From Carallia brachiata (lineage: Eukaryota; Streptophyta; Magnoliopsida; Malpighiales; Rhizophoraceae): 64,000 nt of DNA. The position numbers and the translations under genes are program-made. Where the stretch lies: assembly GCA_021464245.1 (NCBI GenBank), contig JADCRB010000043.1, positions 1,635,569-1,699,568 of the forward strand, written 5' to 3'. The notes below the pieces were generated by a model that did not search any database, had not been told where the DNA came from, and was given only the letters and a program-made list of their open reading frames with translations. Below are positions 49,341-61,295 of the stretch, in pieces. Numbering within the stretch: position 1 is the stretch's first letter; every line of letters starts with the position of its first letter.

Positions 49341-50154
49341 GTTGTCAGAATCGGACCGGACCGGCCAGTCGGACTGGTTGAACCGGAGACCGGCCGGTGG
49401 TCCGGGCTGATTTTGGTAAATTTTGAAGGGTGACTCGGACCGGTCCCATCCTTCTTCTAATATACTGCCTACCACCACAGGGCATAAGCAACTTTTTTAT
49501 CTTAAATTTTATATTTTTTTACATATAAATTTTGAATTTTTTTAAAATTTTATTTGAATTTTAAATTTTTCGATTTCTTATCCAATCAGTCTATCTATTG
49601 ACAGAAAGTGGTCAATCTGTTAAAAAATAATTTTAACTTTAGAAAAATTATTTAAAACAATTAAATGCTGGAATTGAATTTTTTTATCAAAAAATATACA
49701 CATTGTGTATTTAATTCATATATTTGTTGATTAAAAAATATTTAATATGCATATTTGTTGATGAAAAAAAAAATTTAATTCTTATATTTGATCTTTTTTT
49801 AATAATTTCAATTCAGTTAAATTCATTTATTAATAAATTGACCACTTTTTATAAATAAAAATTAAAAAATTCATAAATTACAATTTGACCCCAAATGTTA
49901 TTTAAATTATAATTTGAGCATTAACTTTAATTTAAAAGTTCAATTTAGTCCTAAATTTATTAAAAATTTCAATTTCATCCTTAAAATTAGAAAAATTAAT
50001 ATTTAATCACTATTTATAAATATTATTTTTATAATTACTTTTATACACATATATATTATTAAATACCGGTTCAAATACCAGTTCGATCGGTTCAACCGGT
50101 TGAACCTTGACCCACTAATGTTTTCAGTTCGATGACCGGTCCGGTTCTGACAAC
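49341..50154. mobile_element. MITE-like element, copy B, GC-rich inverted ends
   Basis: The left end GTTGTCAGAATCGGACCGGA and the right end, read on the other strand, GTTGTCAGAACCGGACCGGT are near-perfect inverted repeats. They enclose a 0.75-kb AT-rich core without coding potential. Further inward, GGTTGAACCGG pairs with CGGTTCAACCGGTTGAACC. The organisation is like copy A at 24623-25380, but the outermost bases differ (GTTGTCAGAA against TATAGTTTTTAAAA), so they are related subfamilies at best. Confidence 0.7.
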
Positions 50155-50184
50155 CTTGAATTAACCATTGCGGCACTTTTTTTT

Positions 50185-50390
50185 ATTTATTTTTATTTTA
50201 AAGTATTGGTTATGAGTATGTTGTTATTTAATCAGAAATCTTGAGTTCAAGTTTTGAAAATATAATTTCGTTAAAAATTTTGTTGAAAGACCGTTCTTTG
50301 GAATTCTGCTCGTGTTAATCCAGATTAATCAGTTTAATAGATTATATACAAATCAGTTTAAATTAATTAGTCTTAGATTAAAAAAAAAGC
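50185..50390 (+). repeat. SINE-like copy, second family, with A-tail
   Basis: This aligns with 33115-33300 through a degenerate B-box (TTGAGTTCAAGTT), AATTTCGTTAAAAATTTTGTTG, CCAGATTAATCAGTTTAAT and an A9 tail. Confidence 0.5.
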
Positions 50391-51024
50391 AGAGGTTAAT
50401 CATAAATGTGCACTCTGTACATAGAAAAAAAAAATAATTATATTAATAAAATATAAAATAATAAAATTAAAATTTAAAATTAGATAAACATTAGTTTAAA
50501 ATTTAAAATATAAATAAATTAAACAATATATTTTTTGACAAAAATTTTTAAAACTAAAAATATTTGTAGGAAATATCAATATAAATATGTTTTATTACTA
50601 AATAATTATATTTTATCGCATCATTCAAACTATAAATTAAAATTGCACATGATGAGGAGTCCGCAACTCTTTCCTTTTTTAAAATCTTTTCGTCGCACGC
50701 TACCGGTAAAATCGAACGGAATAAAAAATGCCCACGTCAAGATTTATCCCAACCGTTGAAAAAGGAACAAACAAACAGAAAAATAGGGGTAAAAAAAGAA
50801 ACGGAAAGTTTAAAATAAACTACTTTTGACAAAGCCCAAGCCCAACCCGATTTGTAAATCCAATTATAATGATCTTTCTCAGGGGGACGAGTACTAACCA
50901 AACCAACATTATATATCCTATATAAGTTGACACTGTGTTAAGGTTTGATCTATGATCTAGTTTTGGCTTCACTCAAGCTCTCAAATTGAGCGGTTTCTTG
51001 CCAAGATGGTATGGTTTCTTGCCA

Positions 51025-51180
51025 AGATGGTATGGCCCCGTAAGAGAATGGTTAAATGCTAACTAGTTAGTGTAACTCAGTTAGTTACTGATTATTACGT
51101 GTAAGTGAGAAGTGACAGGTTCAAACTTCACCTGTTACCAATCTTCCTTTTTTATGACTCTCCTCAAAGATTAAAAAAAC
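51025..51180 (+). repeat. SINE-like copy, first family
   Basis: The B-box-like CAGGTTCAAACTTCACC near 51117 and the downstream CTCCTCAAAGATTAAAAAAAC align with the 18510-18890 family. Confidence 0.5.
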
Positions 51181-51936
51181 AGAGAAAGGGTAATGCTAAA
51201 CGTGGAAGGTATTGAATAATGCATTGCATTCGTAGCATAGAGGTTCCAATGAAGAATGGGTTTGCTTAAGGAACGCCCTAGAAGGATGAAAAACCAACAA
51301 TTTCGAACAGGGAAAGAGAGAGATAGAGAGAGGGGATTCGCGGGTTTCCATGGCAAACACAGAAAATGAGCTCTAGAGAGTTCCTACAAGGGAAAGTTGT
51401 AATCTAATAAAGTCCTAATATGCATTCAACTCAGTCCTGAAAAATTCCTGATACTGAAGCAACATTAAGGTTCAAGAACCACTGCAAGCGTTTAGCATCA
51501 GTAGCATCCAACATAGAAAAGGTTTTACTTTCCAAATAGCGTGTACAAAAAGTGTAGTCGGGAGTTGAGACCATCGACAAATTGTTGCATCCAAAAGCAA
51601 TAGTAATCATCGTATCAGAAATAAAGCAAACAATAAAAAACAAAGTAGCAAAGAACCGAAAACATATATTGTAAATGTTAGACAAGTAGAAATCCCTACA
51701 TCGCTACTGCATACTTGCCATGTAACACAAGCAATCCTTATACTCTTGGCTATAAGTACGCCGCTGCAAACTTTCTATACAACACTAGCAATCGGTATGC
51801 TTTTGTCTATAAGTATCATACATCAGCATGCACCTTGATAGACAAATTAAAATGGGTAGTCCATATCAACAGTAAGCACAAGGTGCCTGATGCTAACCAA
51901 GTGACTGCAGAGGTAACAGTAAGCAAAAGGTGCCTT

Positions 51937-53673
51937 TCACCTCCATGCAGAAGTAACAATCAAGCTCTTGTCTTTGTATCCAAAAAGAAGTGCACCCATT
52001 TCTTGCTTCATCGTGTATCTGTTACAGTACTCCTTTATGAGTTTATGACCTATATCGATCACATTAGGACCCATTGAGCACAAAGTAAAGCCAGCCATCA
52101 TCATTCTTGCCCTCCATTTCCCTGCAACCTCATACCGTTCAATCCTTTCCTCTCCTTCACAGGCTACAATGTTTACTATGTCGCGTGCCAGGCATTGCCG
52201 TTCCACATTGACCCTGTCCTGGCTCTCTCTTGGAAGAGTTGTGTCAAGGGATTCAAACACAGCAGAATAATAGTTGTAGGCCTCAACAAACCTTGGAAGA
52301 AATGGGGTGGTATTTGTGTTCACATCTTGTTCAACAACAGTCACAAGTTTTGGATTCAGGCTCTTAACCATCCGGAGAAGCTGATCTCGCTCATTTACCA
52401 CTGAAACACTTTCATCAGGCATGTGATGGAGTTGAAAAGCAAAATTTACTACAACTGCCTCCCCAGGCTTGCAGTCCAGCATTGCTGGGCTAACTACTGA
52501 AGTCTTGGAGGCCACTGCGTGAAATTCAAATGGCACCTTAAGTGCTTCTGCTAGCTTCTCAAGCCTTTGCCCAATGATATGTAGGCCCCCAACAGGACGT
52601 TGAACTGACTCGGGGTCATCAATCCCAGTTAACCTGATGTAAGGTAACTTACCTGACTGATTAGCAAGCACTTGAATCAGTGAAATGTACTGGTTCCCTT
52701 GATTCATGTCAAAGTCTATTATGTGAACTCTCTTTTCGCCTTTAAATGCTTCAACAATTGCACCATTTGCCGCCATAAATCCAAATTTAAAACAAGGGCA
52801 AACCTCAAACAGTATCTGCATCGCTGCAAGCCTATCAGATGAAGGGGGCTCCTTGCATTTCAGAGCTTTATAGAGATACTTGCCAGTGACAGCCATGCGA
52901 GCTGCAAGACCTTCCACCATGTAGGCTGCAATTCTCTGAGAAGGATCTCCTTGAACTGAAACCATCTGACGAAGCTCGTTTATCAAAGCTGATGCATCAT
53001 CAGTGTTTCCTTCTGAGATTGCATTAGCACAATCGAAAAGCAATCTCTTGGGGGTCCGAGGAGATAATTGTGACTCTTCTTTATTACTACCGATACTGCT
53101 TAGGTTAGAATCTGAAGACGAAGAATCTTTAGGAGAATCATGGAGCATAACATTCTGGATAGGGTCAGACCATTCACCATCGAGTTCCATGCTTCGACTA
53201 TTTTCAAAGAAATCATCTTCCTCGTCAGATTCGTCCAGCAAAGCTCTTTCTAGTTCTTGAAGCTTTGACTTCATCGTATCTTCATCATATCCAACTGGAC
53301 CCGGGCTTTCCATGTCCAAGTAATCAAAGTCAGAATTGAATTGATACACACCACGTTGTCTTGTTGACACTAAAGTAGCATTGTAGGGATCTTGAGTCGA
53401 TATTCTTCCCTGGCATGACGATGTTCCCTGCGGGGGAAATGAATTTCCAGAAATGTCAGAACCAGATGATTGTGTTGGCTCTTCCAGGGAGTCAAGAATG
53501 TACTTCTCATAGCTCTCACTCAAGTAAGAACCGATGGTATATGGAGTCTTATGCTTATCAGGGTTGAACATTTGAGTGGACAAGCCAGTGTTCTCATTGC
53601 TGCCCTTGAGAGAGTAGAGCTTATGATTTCTGTATGGAGCTGCAGAAAGCTCCGCTGGTCTAACTAAGGACAT
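51937..53673 (-). CDS. SCL1: GRAS-family transcriptional regulator, SCARECROW-LIKE 1
   Basis: This is a nuclear GRAS protein of the PAT1/SCL branch; relatives act in light and hormone signalling, and the role of SCL1 itself is not clear. The coding region is a single uninterrupted exon of 578 codons, as usual for GRAS genes. The start is ATG 53673 (MSLVRPAELS). The N-terminal half is Ser/Asp/Glu-rich with YTIGSYLSESYEKYILDSLE. The C-terminal GRAS domain begins at CANAISEGNTDDASALINEL. VHIID is present as VHIIDFDMNQGNQY. PFYRE corresponds to FVEAYNYYSAVFESLD, then NVERQCLARDIVNIVACEG. SAW ends the protein at VTSAWR. No frame break is seen. SCL1 identity is by recall of the Arabidopsis homologue with matching length and N-terminal motifs. 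Confidence 0.93.
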   Translation of the reverse strand: MSLVRPAELSAAPYRNHKLYSLKGSNENTGLSTQMFNPDKHKTPYTIGSYLSESYEKYILDSLEEPTQSSGSDISGNSFPPQGTSSCQGRISTQDPYNATLVSTRQRGVYQFNSDFDYLDMESPGPVGYDEDTMKSKLQELERALLDESDEEDDFFENSRSMELDGEWSDPIQNVMLHDSPKDSSSSDSNLSSIGSNKEESQLSPRTPKRLLFDCANAISEGNTDDASALINELRQMVSVQGDPSQRIAAYMVEGLAARMAVTGKYLYKALKCKEPPSSDRLAAMQILFEVCPCFKFGFMAANGAIVEAFKGEKRVHIIDFDMNQGNQYISLIQVLANQSGKLPYIRLTGIDDPESVQRPVGGLHIIGQRLEKLAEALKVPFEFHAVASKTSVVSPAMLDCKPGEAVVVNFAFQLHHMPDESVSVVNERDQLLRMVKSLNPKLVTVVEQDVNTNTTPFLPRFVEAYNYYSAVFESLDTTLPRESQDRVNVERQCLARDIVNIVACEGEERIERYEVAGKWRARMMMAGFTLCSMGPNVIDIGHKLIKEYCNRYTMKQEMGALLFGYKDKSLIVTSAWR

Positions 53674-54004
53674 TGCTTTCAGCAAGCTGACTCAGTTGTC
53701 AAAGAACGATGATTGCAGTCATACAACGTGAGGCCTGTGTCATCGCATACGTTTGATGGCAGAACACTTGTTAATTTTCAAAACATGTAAACTAGCTACC
53801 AAAAAAAAAACAATGTTCTTTGTTAAGAGAAAAACAAAACTGAGCACCTGAAATTGATCAAATTTTCTTAGAAGATTTTTTATGATGCCTATACTTGAGC
53901 CAGAATAAAGCATGGAATAAGAGATAAGTGGGCAGCGCACAAACCATGCAACAATATAAAGCTACCCGTGTGGGAGTGGCAGTGATGTGACAGCCGCAAA
54001 AGGG

Positions 54005-54032
54005 GTGAAGAGAGAGAGAGAGGGAGAGAGAT
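54005..54032 (-). promoter_or_regulatory. CT-tract in the SCL1 leader region
   Basis: The minus strand reads a CT-repeat about 340 bp upstream of the SCL1 ATG, the same architecture seen upstream of SEUSS. The intervening poly-pyrimidine tracts suggest the leader may contain an intron, but no splice pair is clearly favoured. Confidence 0.4.
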
Positions 54033-54149
54033 CTAAAATGTGGAGACAACGGAGACACATGATGAACAGAAATGGAAAATGTGAAGGTAGCAAGCCAGAA
54101 ACTAGAATAAGACTGAGAGGAAGTTTTCTGCATATCCTTCTGCATTCAA

Positions 54150-55948
54150 GCAACTCATATACACATGCCCAGTACAGATATATCTTTTGTTTCAGTGTAA
54201 AGTGCAATGGGTGCAAATTTTATCTCAATCAAAATGTGAAAGGTCTGGTGGTTCATTAAGGAATGTTTCATGGCAGAGTGTTGAGATTCTAGTGCTGTAT
54301 TCAAGCAGCTGGGATTGCTCAAATTGAGGTACTTTAAGAAGACAGTCTTCACAGAGATTTCTTGCATATACAACCAAAAGAAAGATTGTATTATGTCAAT
54401 CACACAAACAAAGAATAAGTTTAAAAAAACTAAGAAAAATTTTATCTTTAATCACACAAAATTTATTCTGCAGCAATTGTTTGTATGGCAAAAAGTTCCA
54501 ATTCAATTAACACTCTTGCTCAAATAGACACTGCAATTAAGAGATATGGTACATATAAATTTAACAAAAACAGGTAAAAAAGAACAGATTCCACACAAGG
54601 ATTGGCTTTCTAAAAAGGACACTATTGCTTGTCCAGTCAGAAATGAAAGACATCAGTAACAATTATTCAATAACAGAGAATAGACAGGAAAGATTCTAAT
54701 GATCAGACTTTTTGAGGTTGCAACATGCAAGTACATGAAAAACCATGATGACAAACTCAAAATCAACTACAGAAGATCGAGGCCGAAGATTTATCACAGA
54801 AGAAGAAAAACCGGAAGAAACAAACATGGGAAATACCTGAAATACGAGAAGGGCATCAAGAGGAAGCAACAAAGATCATACAAGCAGCCAATTCTGCAAT
54901 TTAGTAAATACCCACATGGAGATAAAGCCCAGGGACGGCTTTGAAGGTTGAGAGCTATATAGGATTTGACCAAAATCACTGTAATTACAGGCAGAACTAA
55001 GGTAAAAATGTCTCTTTATATGCTCTTTTTTAAAACGAGAAAAAAAAAAATCTTTAGATTGTACGGTTAGGTGTAGGTGAGTTGAAATGCAACAACCACA
55101 CAAAACAATCCAAAATATTGAACGGAAAAACTAGATGGCCAAACATTGGTGGCCAAAATGGCGTCCAGACCAAGGTGGCATAGCAGAAATGGAATTTGAC
55201 GTGGCAAGTGAAAGAATAAAATATGGGTAAAGAATGGGCGGGATGCGGAGGTCGTGAAAGATAAAGTTCCCTCCAAATTTCGCAACTAGGACCGAAAATC
55301 GCGAAAGAAAAGGAAAGGGTCAGGACTGCAATTGAGGAATATGGTCGCAAATTGAAGGCAACGGCGGCAGAGTCTTGCGCATAAGGTTGATGGAAATAAA
55401 CGGAGGACTGAAATCAGAGGAATAGGAGGAAATTAAAGTTGGGCAACAGAGAAGGTGAGTTATATTTGCCAGCATCATGAAAAATAGAAGGTTAAAGGGT
55501 AGGGTAGTAGAATATGTGTTGTTAATGTGGGGTAGAGAAGGTTGTTAGTGATAATAGAGGGCATCTCTAACATGGGTATGAGGTTGGTAGAGCCTCAATG
55601 ATGTTTCATGAGCTATTCAGTCATTTGTTCAGCTAGCTGAATGTTGGTGATAGACAATAATTTGATATCAAAATTGATTGAAAACACAGTTGCATGGGGA
55701 CTGCAGCAAAAAAGATGAGAACAGTGAGAACATGTTAATACAGACAAAACAGGAAGAAATATATGAAAAATGAATAGATGGTAGTGTAAATGGCTATAAA
55801 TGTATATGTTTCTGTTGCTTTTGGAAATTTAGGTGAGGAATATGCGTGGAACTAATAAGTGAATGCAAAGGAGCAATGGTGGAAATTGAAGTGAGGAATT
55901 CTAAAGTTGTGTGTTGAATGTGCAGGGCAATTGAGGTGAAGTTGATCA
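54150..55948. other. Divergent spacer between SCL1 and the FAR1-like gene
   Basis: This is a head-to-head spacer of about 1.8 kb with moderate AT content. Small frames (55054-55350 minus, 54699-54944 plus) carry no recognisable domain. It must hold both promoters and the leader of the FAR1-like gene. No inverted terminal repeats were recognised by eye. Confidence 0.45.
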
Positions 55949-58791
55949 ATGACAAGTAGTGGTAGTGCTGGGGGATATGCGGAAGGACCTGCTGAACATG
56001 ATGGGCACAGTGGTGAAGGGGGTAATGTAGTGGCAGATATGGGGAGTGGTGAGGAAAGAGTAGTTGTCGAAGAACCTAGAGTTGGAATGTGTTTTGAGAA
56101 TATGGAAGAGCTGTATGATTTTTACACGAAGTATGGTAAAGGAAAGGGATTTGGCATCTCAAAGCGTGGGGCAAGGAAGGATTGTTTGACTGGGGAACAC
56201 AGGTGGATGACAATTACCTGCAACAAAGGACGCGAGCACAGGTCAAAGGGGAAGAATATATTGTCGCGACGTCCTAGTGGGAGGGTAGGATGCAAAGCAC
56301 GACTCAGTTGTGTGAAAGAAGGTGACATATGGGTGATTAGTAAAGTGAACTTGGTTCACAATCATGAGGTAAGGCCCGACCAATCAAGATACATAAGGCA
56401 GCATAGAAAGGTTGATGCCCACTGCCAAAGACAATTAGAGGTGAATGACAAGGCGGGCTTAAGGCCTTGTCAAAATGTGAAAGCAGTGATATATAAAGCG
56501 GGGGGGCATGGAGAGCTTCCGTGCTTGGGTGTTGATCTAACAAATCATGTTAGTAAGGTTCGAAGGTTACAGGTTATAGGAGGGGATGCTCAAGCACTTC
56601 ATGAACTATTCGGCAAAATGCAGACTGATAGTAGAGATTTTGTGTATGTGATAAAGCCAGACAAAGAGGGCAGGTGAAACACGGTTCTGGGCGGATGGGA
56701 GGTGCAGAGCTGCCTATAAAGAGTTCAGTGATGTTGTGACTTTCGACACAACCTATTTAGTGAACAAGTATGACATGCCTTTAGCTTCTTTTGTAGGTGT
56801 AAATCATCATGGGCAATCAATACTATTAGGATGTGCACTTGTGAATAATGAAAAGTGTAAGACTTTCACGTGGTTATTTGAGACGTGGTTAACTTGCATG
56901 GATGGTATTCATCCCGAGGCAATAATCACAGATCAATGTGCCCAAATAGGGGAAGCCATAAAGAAAGTGTTTCCAAAGACAAGACATAGATGGTGTTTAT
57001 GGCATATTCTAACAAAACTTCCGATGAAAATAGGTGGAAGCAATGATTATGAAAAAATTAAAGATGCATTCATGGCAGTGGTATATGACACAAACAGTAA
57101 AGAAGAATTTGAAGAACAATGGATTGTAATGGTAGAAGAATTTCAGTTGCAGAATAATGAATGGTTGCAGTCACTTTATGCAAATAGGCAGTATTGGGCA
57201 CTTGTTTATGTGAAACCATCTTTTTGGGCTGGAATGAGTTCAACACAAAGGAGTGAAAGTATGCATTCATTTTTTGATGGATATGTGCATTCTAGAACTA
57301 CACTAACACAATTTGCAGAGCAATATGAGTTAGCTGTTAGGCAGAAGGTGGAGAAGGAAATGCAGGAGGATTTCTTATCAGGTAACTCTTTAATTCCGTG
57401 TGTGACAGTATTGTCGTTGGAAAAGCAAATGCGAGATGCATACACTAATAACATGTTTAGGCATGTTCAAAAGAACCTAACTGATATCATGTATTGTGAT
57501 GCTAGTTTAACTTATTGTTGTGGAAGAAAGGTAGTATATGAGGTGACACAAATTGTTAGTAGAGGAGGAAGCAGTTCAAAGAGGGTTGGGTTCATAGTTA
57601 GTTTTGATCGTGAAAATGTGGAAGCAAATTGCAATTGTAATTTGTTCAGTTTCAAAGGGATATTGTGTCCTCATGTATTCAAGGTGTTTACTTATAATGA
57701 TGTTAGTTTGATACCTGAGAGGTACATACTTAGAAGGTGGAGAAAGGATATTGGTAGGGTACACACAAGCATTAAGATAGGTCGCATTAGTATGTCGCCA
57801 GAGATGCGTAGGGCTGAAGATTTGGAGAAGGTTTTTTATTCAACATTGGCTAAAGCAGTCGAAGACAAGGAAAAATATGAGTATTTAATGGGGAGGCTAA
57901 TAGAGGAGTCTGAAGTAATGGAGAAATGGGCAGCTAGGCCTGGTAGCTGCGAGGGGGAGAGCAAAGGGAAGAAAAAATCAATTAATGGTGTAGGAGTAAA
58001 GGCTGTTGAGGACACAGGACCAAGCACAAGACAATACAAAGATCCAGTTATTGTTAAACGAAGGGGAAGGCCTAAGATGAATCGTATGTTAGCTGGAAAT
58101 GAACAGAAGCATCGTGTGAAAAAGAACCAAAAAAAGAGGAAGGCTTATAAAAATGTAGCAGCTGCAGGGTTTAGTGGGCAACATAGTACTTCGGCTACTG
58201 CTTTACTTAACCAGGTATTGTACTCTAAACTAAGATGGTACTGTGTAAGTTGAAATGAGGGGCATTTTAAAAATAAAGGTTGCTAACATTTGTTATTGTT
58301 GATGTGTGAAAGGTTCGGCTAATAAGAAATGTCCATAGACAAGGAAAGAAGATTGTAACAAATCCTGTTTGCTTCTCCAATACAGGCACACGAAGGTACT
58401 CTTTTGCAGTCAAGGGTGTCGTCGTCAGCCATGGCGATGTGTGTAGGTGAAAACAACCAAATGGGTGAGGTAATGGCTGCTATGAGATAAAGAAAGAAGT
58501 TAGGATAGAGTAGGATTACAAAAGAACACTGCAAAGGCATGTGAGAGAGGCCTTAGGCCTGCATGTTTGGTTAATCTGTAAGGTTGAAAAAAACAGAATG
58601 CCGTATGAGGGTGTCTGACAAATTTATATGAGAAATTAATTTGCAGAGAAAAAGATACTAATGAATTGTTAATAATTTTGCAGTTTGTATGGCCTGCAGT
58701 GGAAGGGATGCATTCACCCCCTTCAGTCAATATATGGGTCCCGAATGGAAATGCTGTATTTGGTTCCTGCGCACCAACTATAGGGATGCAG
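55949..58791 (+). CDS. FAR1/FHY3-related protein with MULE transposase domain (frame break)
   Basis: The protein derives from a Mutator-like transposase. Relatives are either host transcription factors (FAR1-RELATED SEQUENCE) or active transposases. The first frame (55949-56674) has an acidic N-terminus, then the FAR1 DNA-binding domain from about residue 50 (EELYDFYTKYGKGKGFGISK, TITCNKGRE, GCKARLSC, LVHNHEV). The second frame runs from about 56685 through FWADGRCRAAYKEF, TFDTTY and AIITDQC (transposase acidic residues) to the SWIM zinc finger CNCNLFSFKGILCPHVFKVF, then a basic tail. The frames differ by one base at 56675-56684; removing one T there reads EGRETRFWADG. A donor at 58214 and phase-matched exons at 58386-58469 and 58684-58791 extend the C-terminus plausibly (FVWPAVEGMHSPPSVNIW). 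A last short exon at 59027-59092 is possible. Gene versus transposon cannot be settled here. Confidence 0.75.
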
Positions 58792-60012
58792 GTGGGATGG
58801 AAGGGAATTGCATAGGTAATATGGTCAATTACAGTAATGTTTTTTATTGTAGCTACAGCTTTACTTCAGCACGAATAGATTAAAAAATTAAGGAGGAAGG
58901 AATGAGGATTATGGTGCATTTTAAATTGCGAAAAAGGTAGAGGGTGAATAATTGAAAAAGAGGAAAATGAGTGGCCTCTCGTTTAAGAGTGCTTGTTATG
59001 CAACTGATTGGGTGTTTTTTTTGCAGGTAAAAATTGACAAGTTCTTGGTAGTTTGGGTGATGAAAATAGTGGTAACTCAAAAAGAAGGATGAAGTCCTTA
59101 TTTCTGAAAGTAATAGAGGAATGTGAAGAAGAAAAAATAGGATCCAAAAGTTAAAGTGTGAGGTAATCTTGATGGTCTTTTGTGTTTTTTAATGACAATG
59201 TACCACCAAATACAGTGGCTTGTTTTAACTATTAAAGCATCTATTCCATAGCCGTGGCATGAGTATAGAACGGGATGACTGGTACAATTACAGCCAAAGT
59301 TGGAGTAGTTGCATATGATTTGGAAAGGTTAGTGTACATTGCATTGTAAATAATTGAAAGGCAAATTGCAATTAATATGAACATGCTGAGATGGAAAATG
59401 ATTGGGGTCACATAATAGGGAAAAAAATGGGACTTGAATATATAAATATAGTAGGATGTATTCCACGAGTAGCGTGGGTTAAATATTTTTTTAGAAATTT
59501 TTAATTTAAAAATTAAAATTGTCAATATTGAAACCTACAAAAAATAATAAATTAAACTTTAGCTACATAGATAACTAAAGTAAAAAAAAAAAGTAATATA
59601 TATATATATATATGTATATGTATGTATAATTGAAAATTAGATAGTCAAATATATATATATGCATGCTATTATCTAAGAATTATATAGTCGAAATAATGAG
59701 TAATTATGATGTTAATTTATTCGAATAAATTAGTTAGGAGAATTTGAGGAAAAGAGTCATAAGTAGTTAATAAGGATTCAATTTTTTATGTGAAGACAAT
59801 ATTTATATATGTTTACGCTCAAATTAGTAACATTTCTGCATGCATAGTATCCAACTGAAAAACATTTAGACAGATACATGATTTGAATTAGTAACATTTG
59901 ATGTAAAAGTACAAATGAATATTTTGTTTTTTTCATAAAAGAGGGAGAGTTAATTAGAAGAGTAAAATAGATGAAGCTTTTTGTAAGCTAGAAACACAAA
60001 CGTCCTTGATAG

Positions 60013-60205
60013 ATGGCAACACGTTTATGTGGCCAAACAGTGTCCATATTGCAACGGGGACTATATTTTGTGCAACCAGCATGTTAAAATGTGCAACAAA
60101 AAAACAAGACTTTTTTCTTTGTTGCATATGTTATGATTGTTGTTGCAAAAAATATACCGCTGGTTGCAATATGGACACTGTTTGGCCACACATCCGTGTG
60201 GCCAT
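60013..60205. mobile_element. Palindromic MITE, 193 bp, copy 1
   Basis: A perfect 28-bp inverted repeat (60028-60055 with 60163-60190; it begins TGTGGCCAAACAGTGTCCAT) continues outward with four mismatches to ATGGC/GCCAT at the ends. The loop contains GTGCAACAAA and TTTGTTGCA, also inverted. The transcript would fold into a long hairpin. The absence of coding capacity and the related copy at about 60690 support a MITE. No target duplication is clear. Confidence 0.75.
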
Positions 60206-60687
60206 GTAACAATGGCCAACGAAAAAACACTAACCTATAATATTATAAATATATATAATAATGTTTTAAACAAATAGTTTAATATAAATAAATATCTACA
60301 ATGAAAATTACTAATGTCATAATGACGTTCAAAAAAAAATAGTTTAAAATAGAAAATAATGCAGAATAAATAACTACATAATTCCATTACAGATTTTTGC
60401 AATGAAATTTAATTTACAAAATTCTAACAAATTGAAGGAAAAATGTGGCTGCTCTCGCTCGAAATGAAATTTCCATGTCAAATTAGTATTTGTAGACTTA
60501 AGTGAAAAATGGAAAACCAACGCATAGATATGGTTGGGTCCAAACATTTAAAAAAAAACATAGAACAACTAAGAAGGCGAGTGTTTAATATAGTTGGTAA
60601 ATCCATTGATTGAAAAACAATATATGTATAAAGAAGGGGAACACTATAAGACAGTTAACAGTGAGGAGAAATGTTGATGGCCTGAAT

Positions 60688-60865
60688 AGTTTTGTCCCGA
60701 CCATGGTCTGTATTGCAACAAATGTTAACTTTTGTGCAACAATAGTAGTAAAAGGTGCAACAAAGAAATGAGGTTTTTTTTCTGATTGGTTTTTGTTCCA
60801 CATTTTATAAATGTGGTTGCAGAAAGTTTCTTGCTTGTTGCATTACAGACAATTATTCAGGTGAT
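60688..60865. mobile_element. Palindromic MITE, diverged copy 2
   Basis: The left arm GTCTGTATTGCAAC (60706-60719) and the right arm GTTGCATTACAGAC (60837-60850) are inverted with one mismatch. The internal sequence (TTTTGTGCAACA, AAGGTGCAACAAAGAAATGAGG, TTTTTT) aligns with that of copy 1. This is an older copy of the same family in the same orientation. Confidence 0.6.
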
Positions 60866-61295
60866 AAAAGATGATTGGGTTCTGGTTAATAAGCATGGGC
60901 GGTCAGTTTGGCAGTATAGGCCCATCAATCTTTGCTTGTCGAATGCGGACTGGTATAGGACACAATAATTGTATGCAGCATAGCATGAAAAGCAAAAAAT
61001 ACAAATGACATATGATATACATAGTTATGGGCCAGTAAAGTGGCCCATAAGGTTACAAAAATGAAAGTGCTATTCAACATATTCAGGAAAACTATGTAAC
61101 TATATGTAGTTGGTGTGCCATGCAAAATGACCGGCCCACTTATGATGGGCTTCAGGCTGCACAACCGCACAAAAAAATTGGCCAACATTTAACATGTTCA
61201 CGTCCATGCTAAGAACTTGAAGAAAACAACTTCAAAAAATGATTTCAAGTGGCCAACATGCATTAGGCCATACTTCTACGCTGGAAGAAGACGTC

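Larger units (their letters stand above)
48980..51400. other. Gene-free region with repeats
   Basis: Left of the SBDS promoter side is AT-rich sequence with MITE-like copy B (49341-50154) and two SINE-like copies (50185 and 51025). No host gene is seen. The small frames at 50535-50759 and 51171-51356 are not recognisable. Confidence 0.5.
59100..61290. other. Gene-free spacer with palindromic elements
   Basis: AT-rich sequence with a (TA)n tract near 59598-59615. Two related palindromic MITEs are listed separately. A further pair of short inverted segments (ATGGGCC..GTGGCCCATAAG near 61026 and GGCCCACTTATGATGGGC near 61133) could be a third, more decayed element. No gene is seen. Confidence 0.5.

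Noticed and set aside
59598..59640. (TA)n tract
   Set aside because: An ordinary microsatellite in AT-rich spacer with no sign of function.
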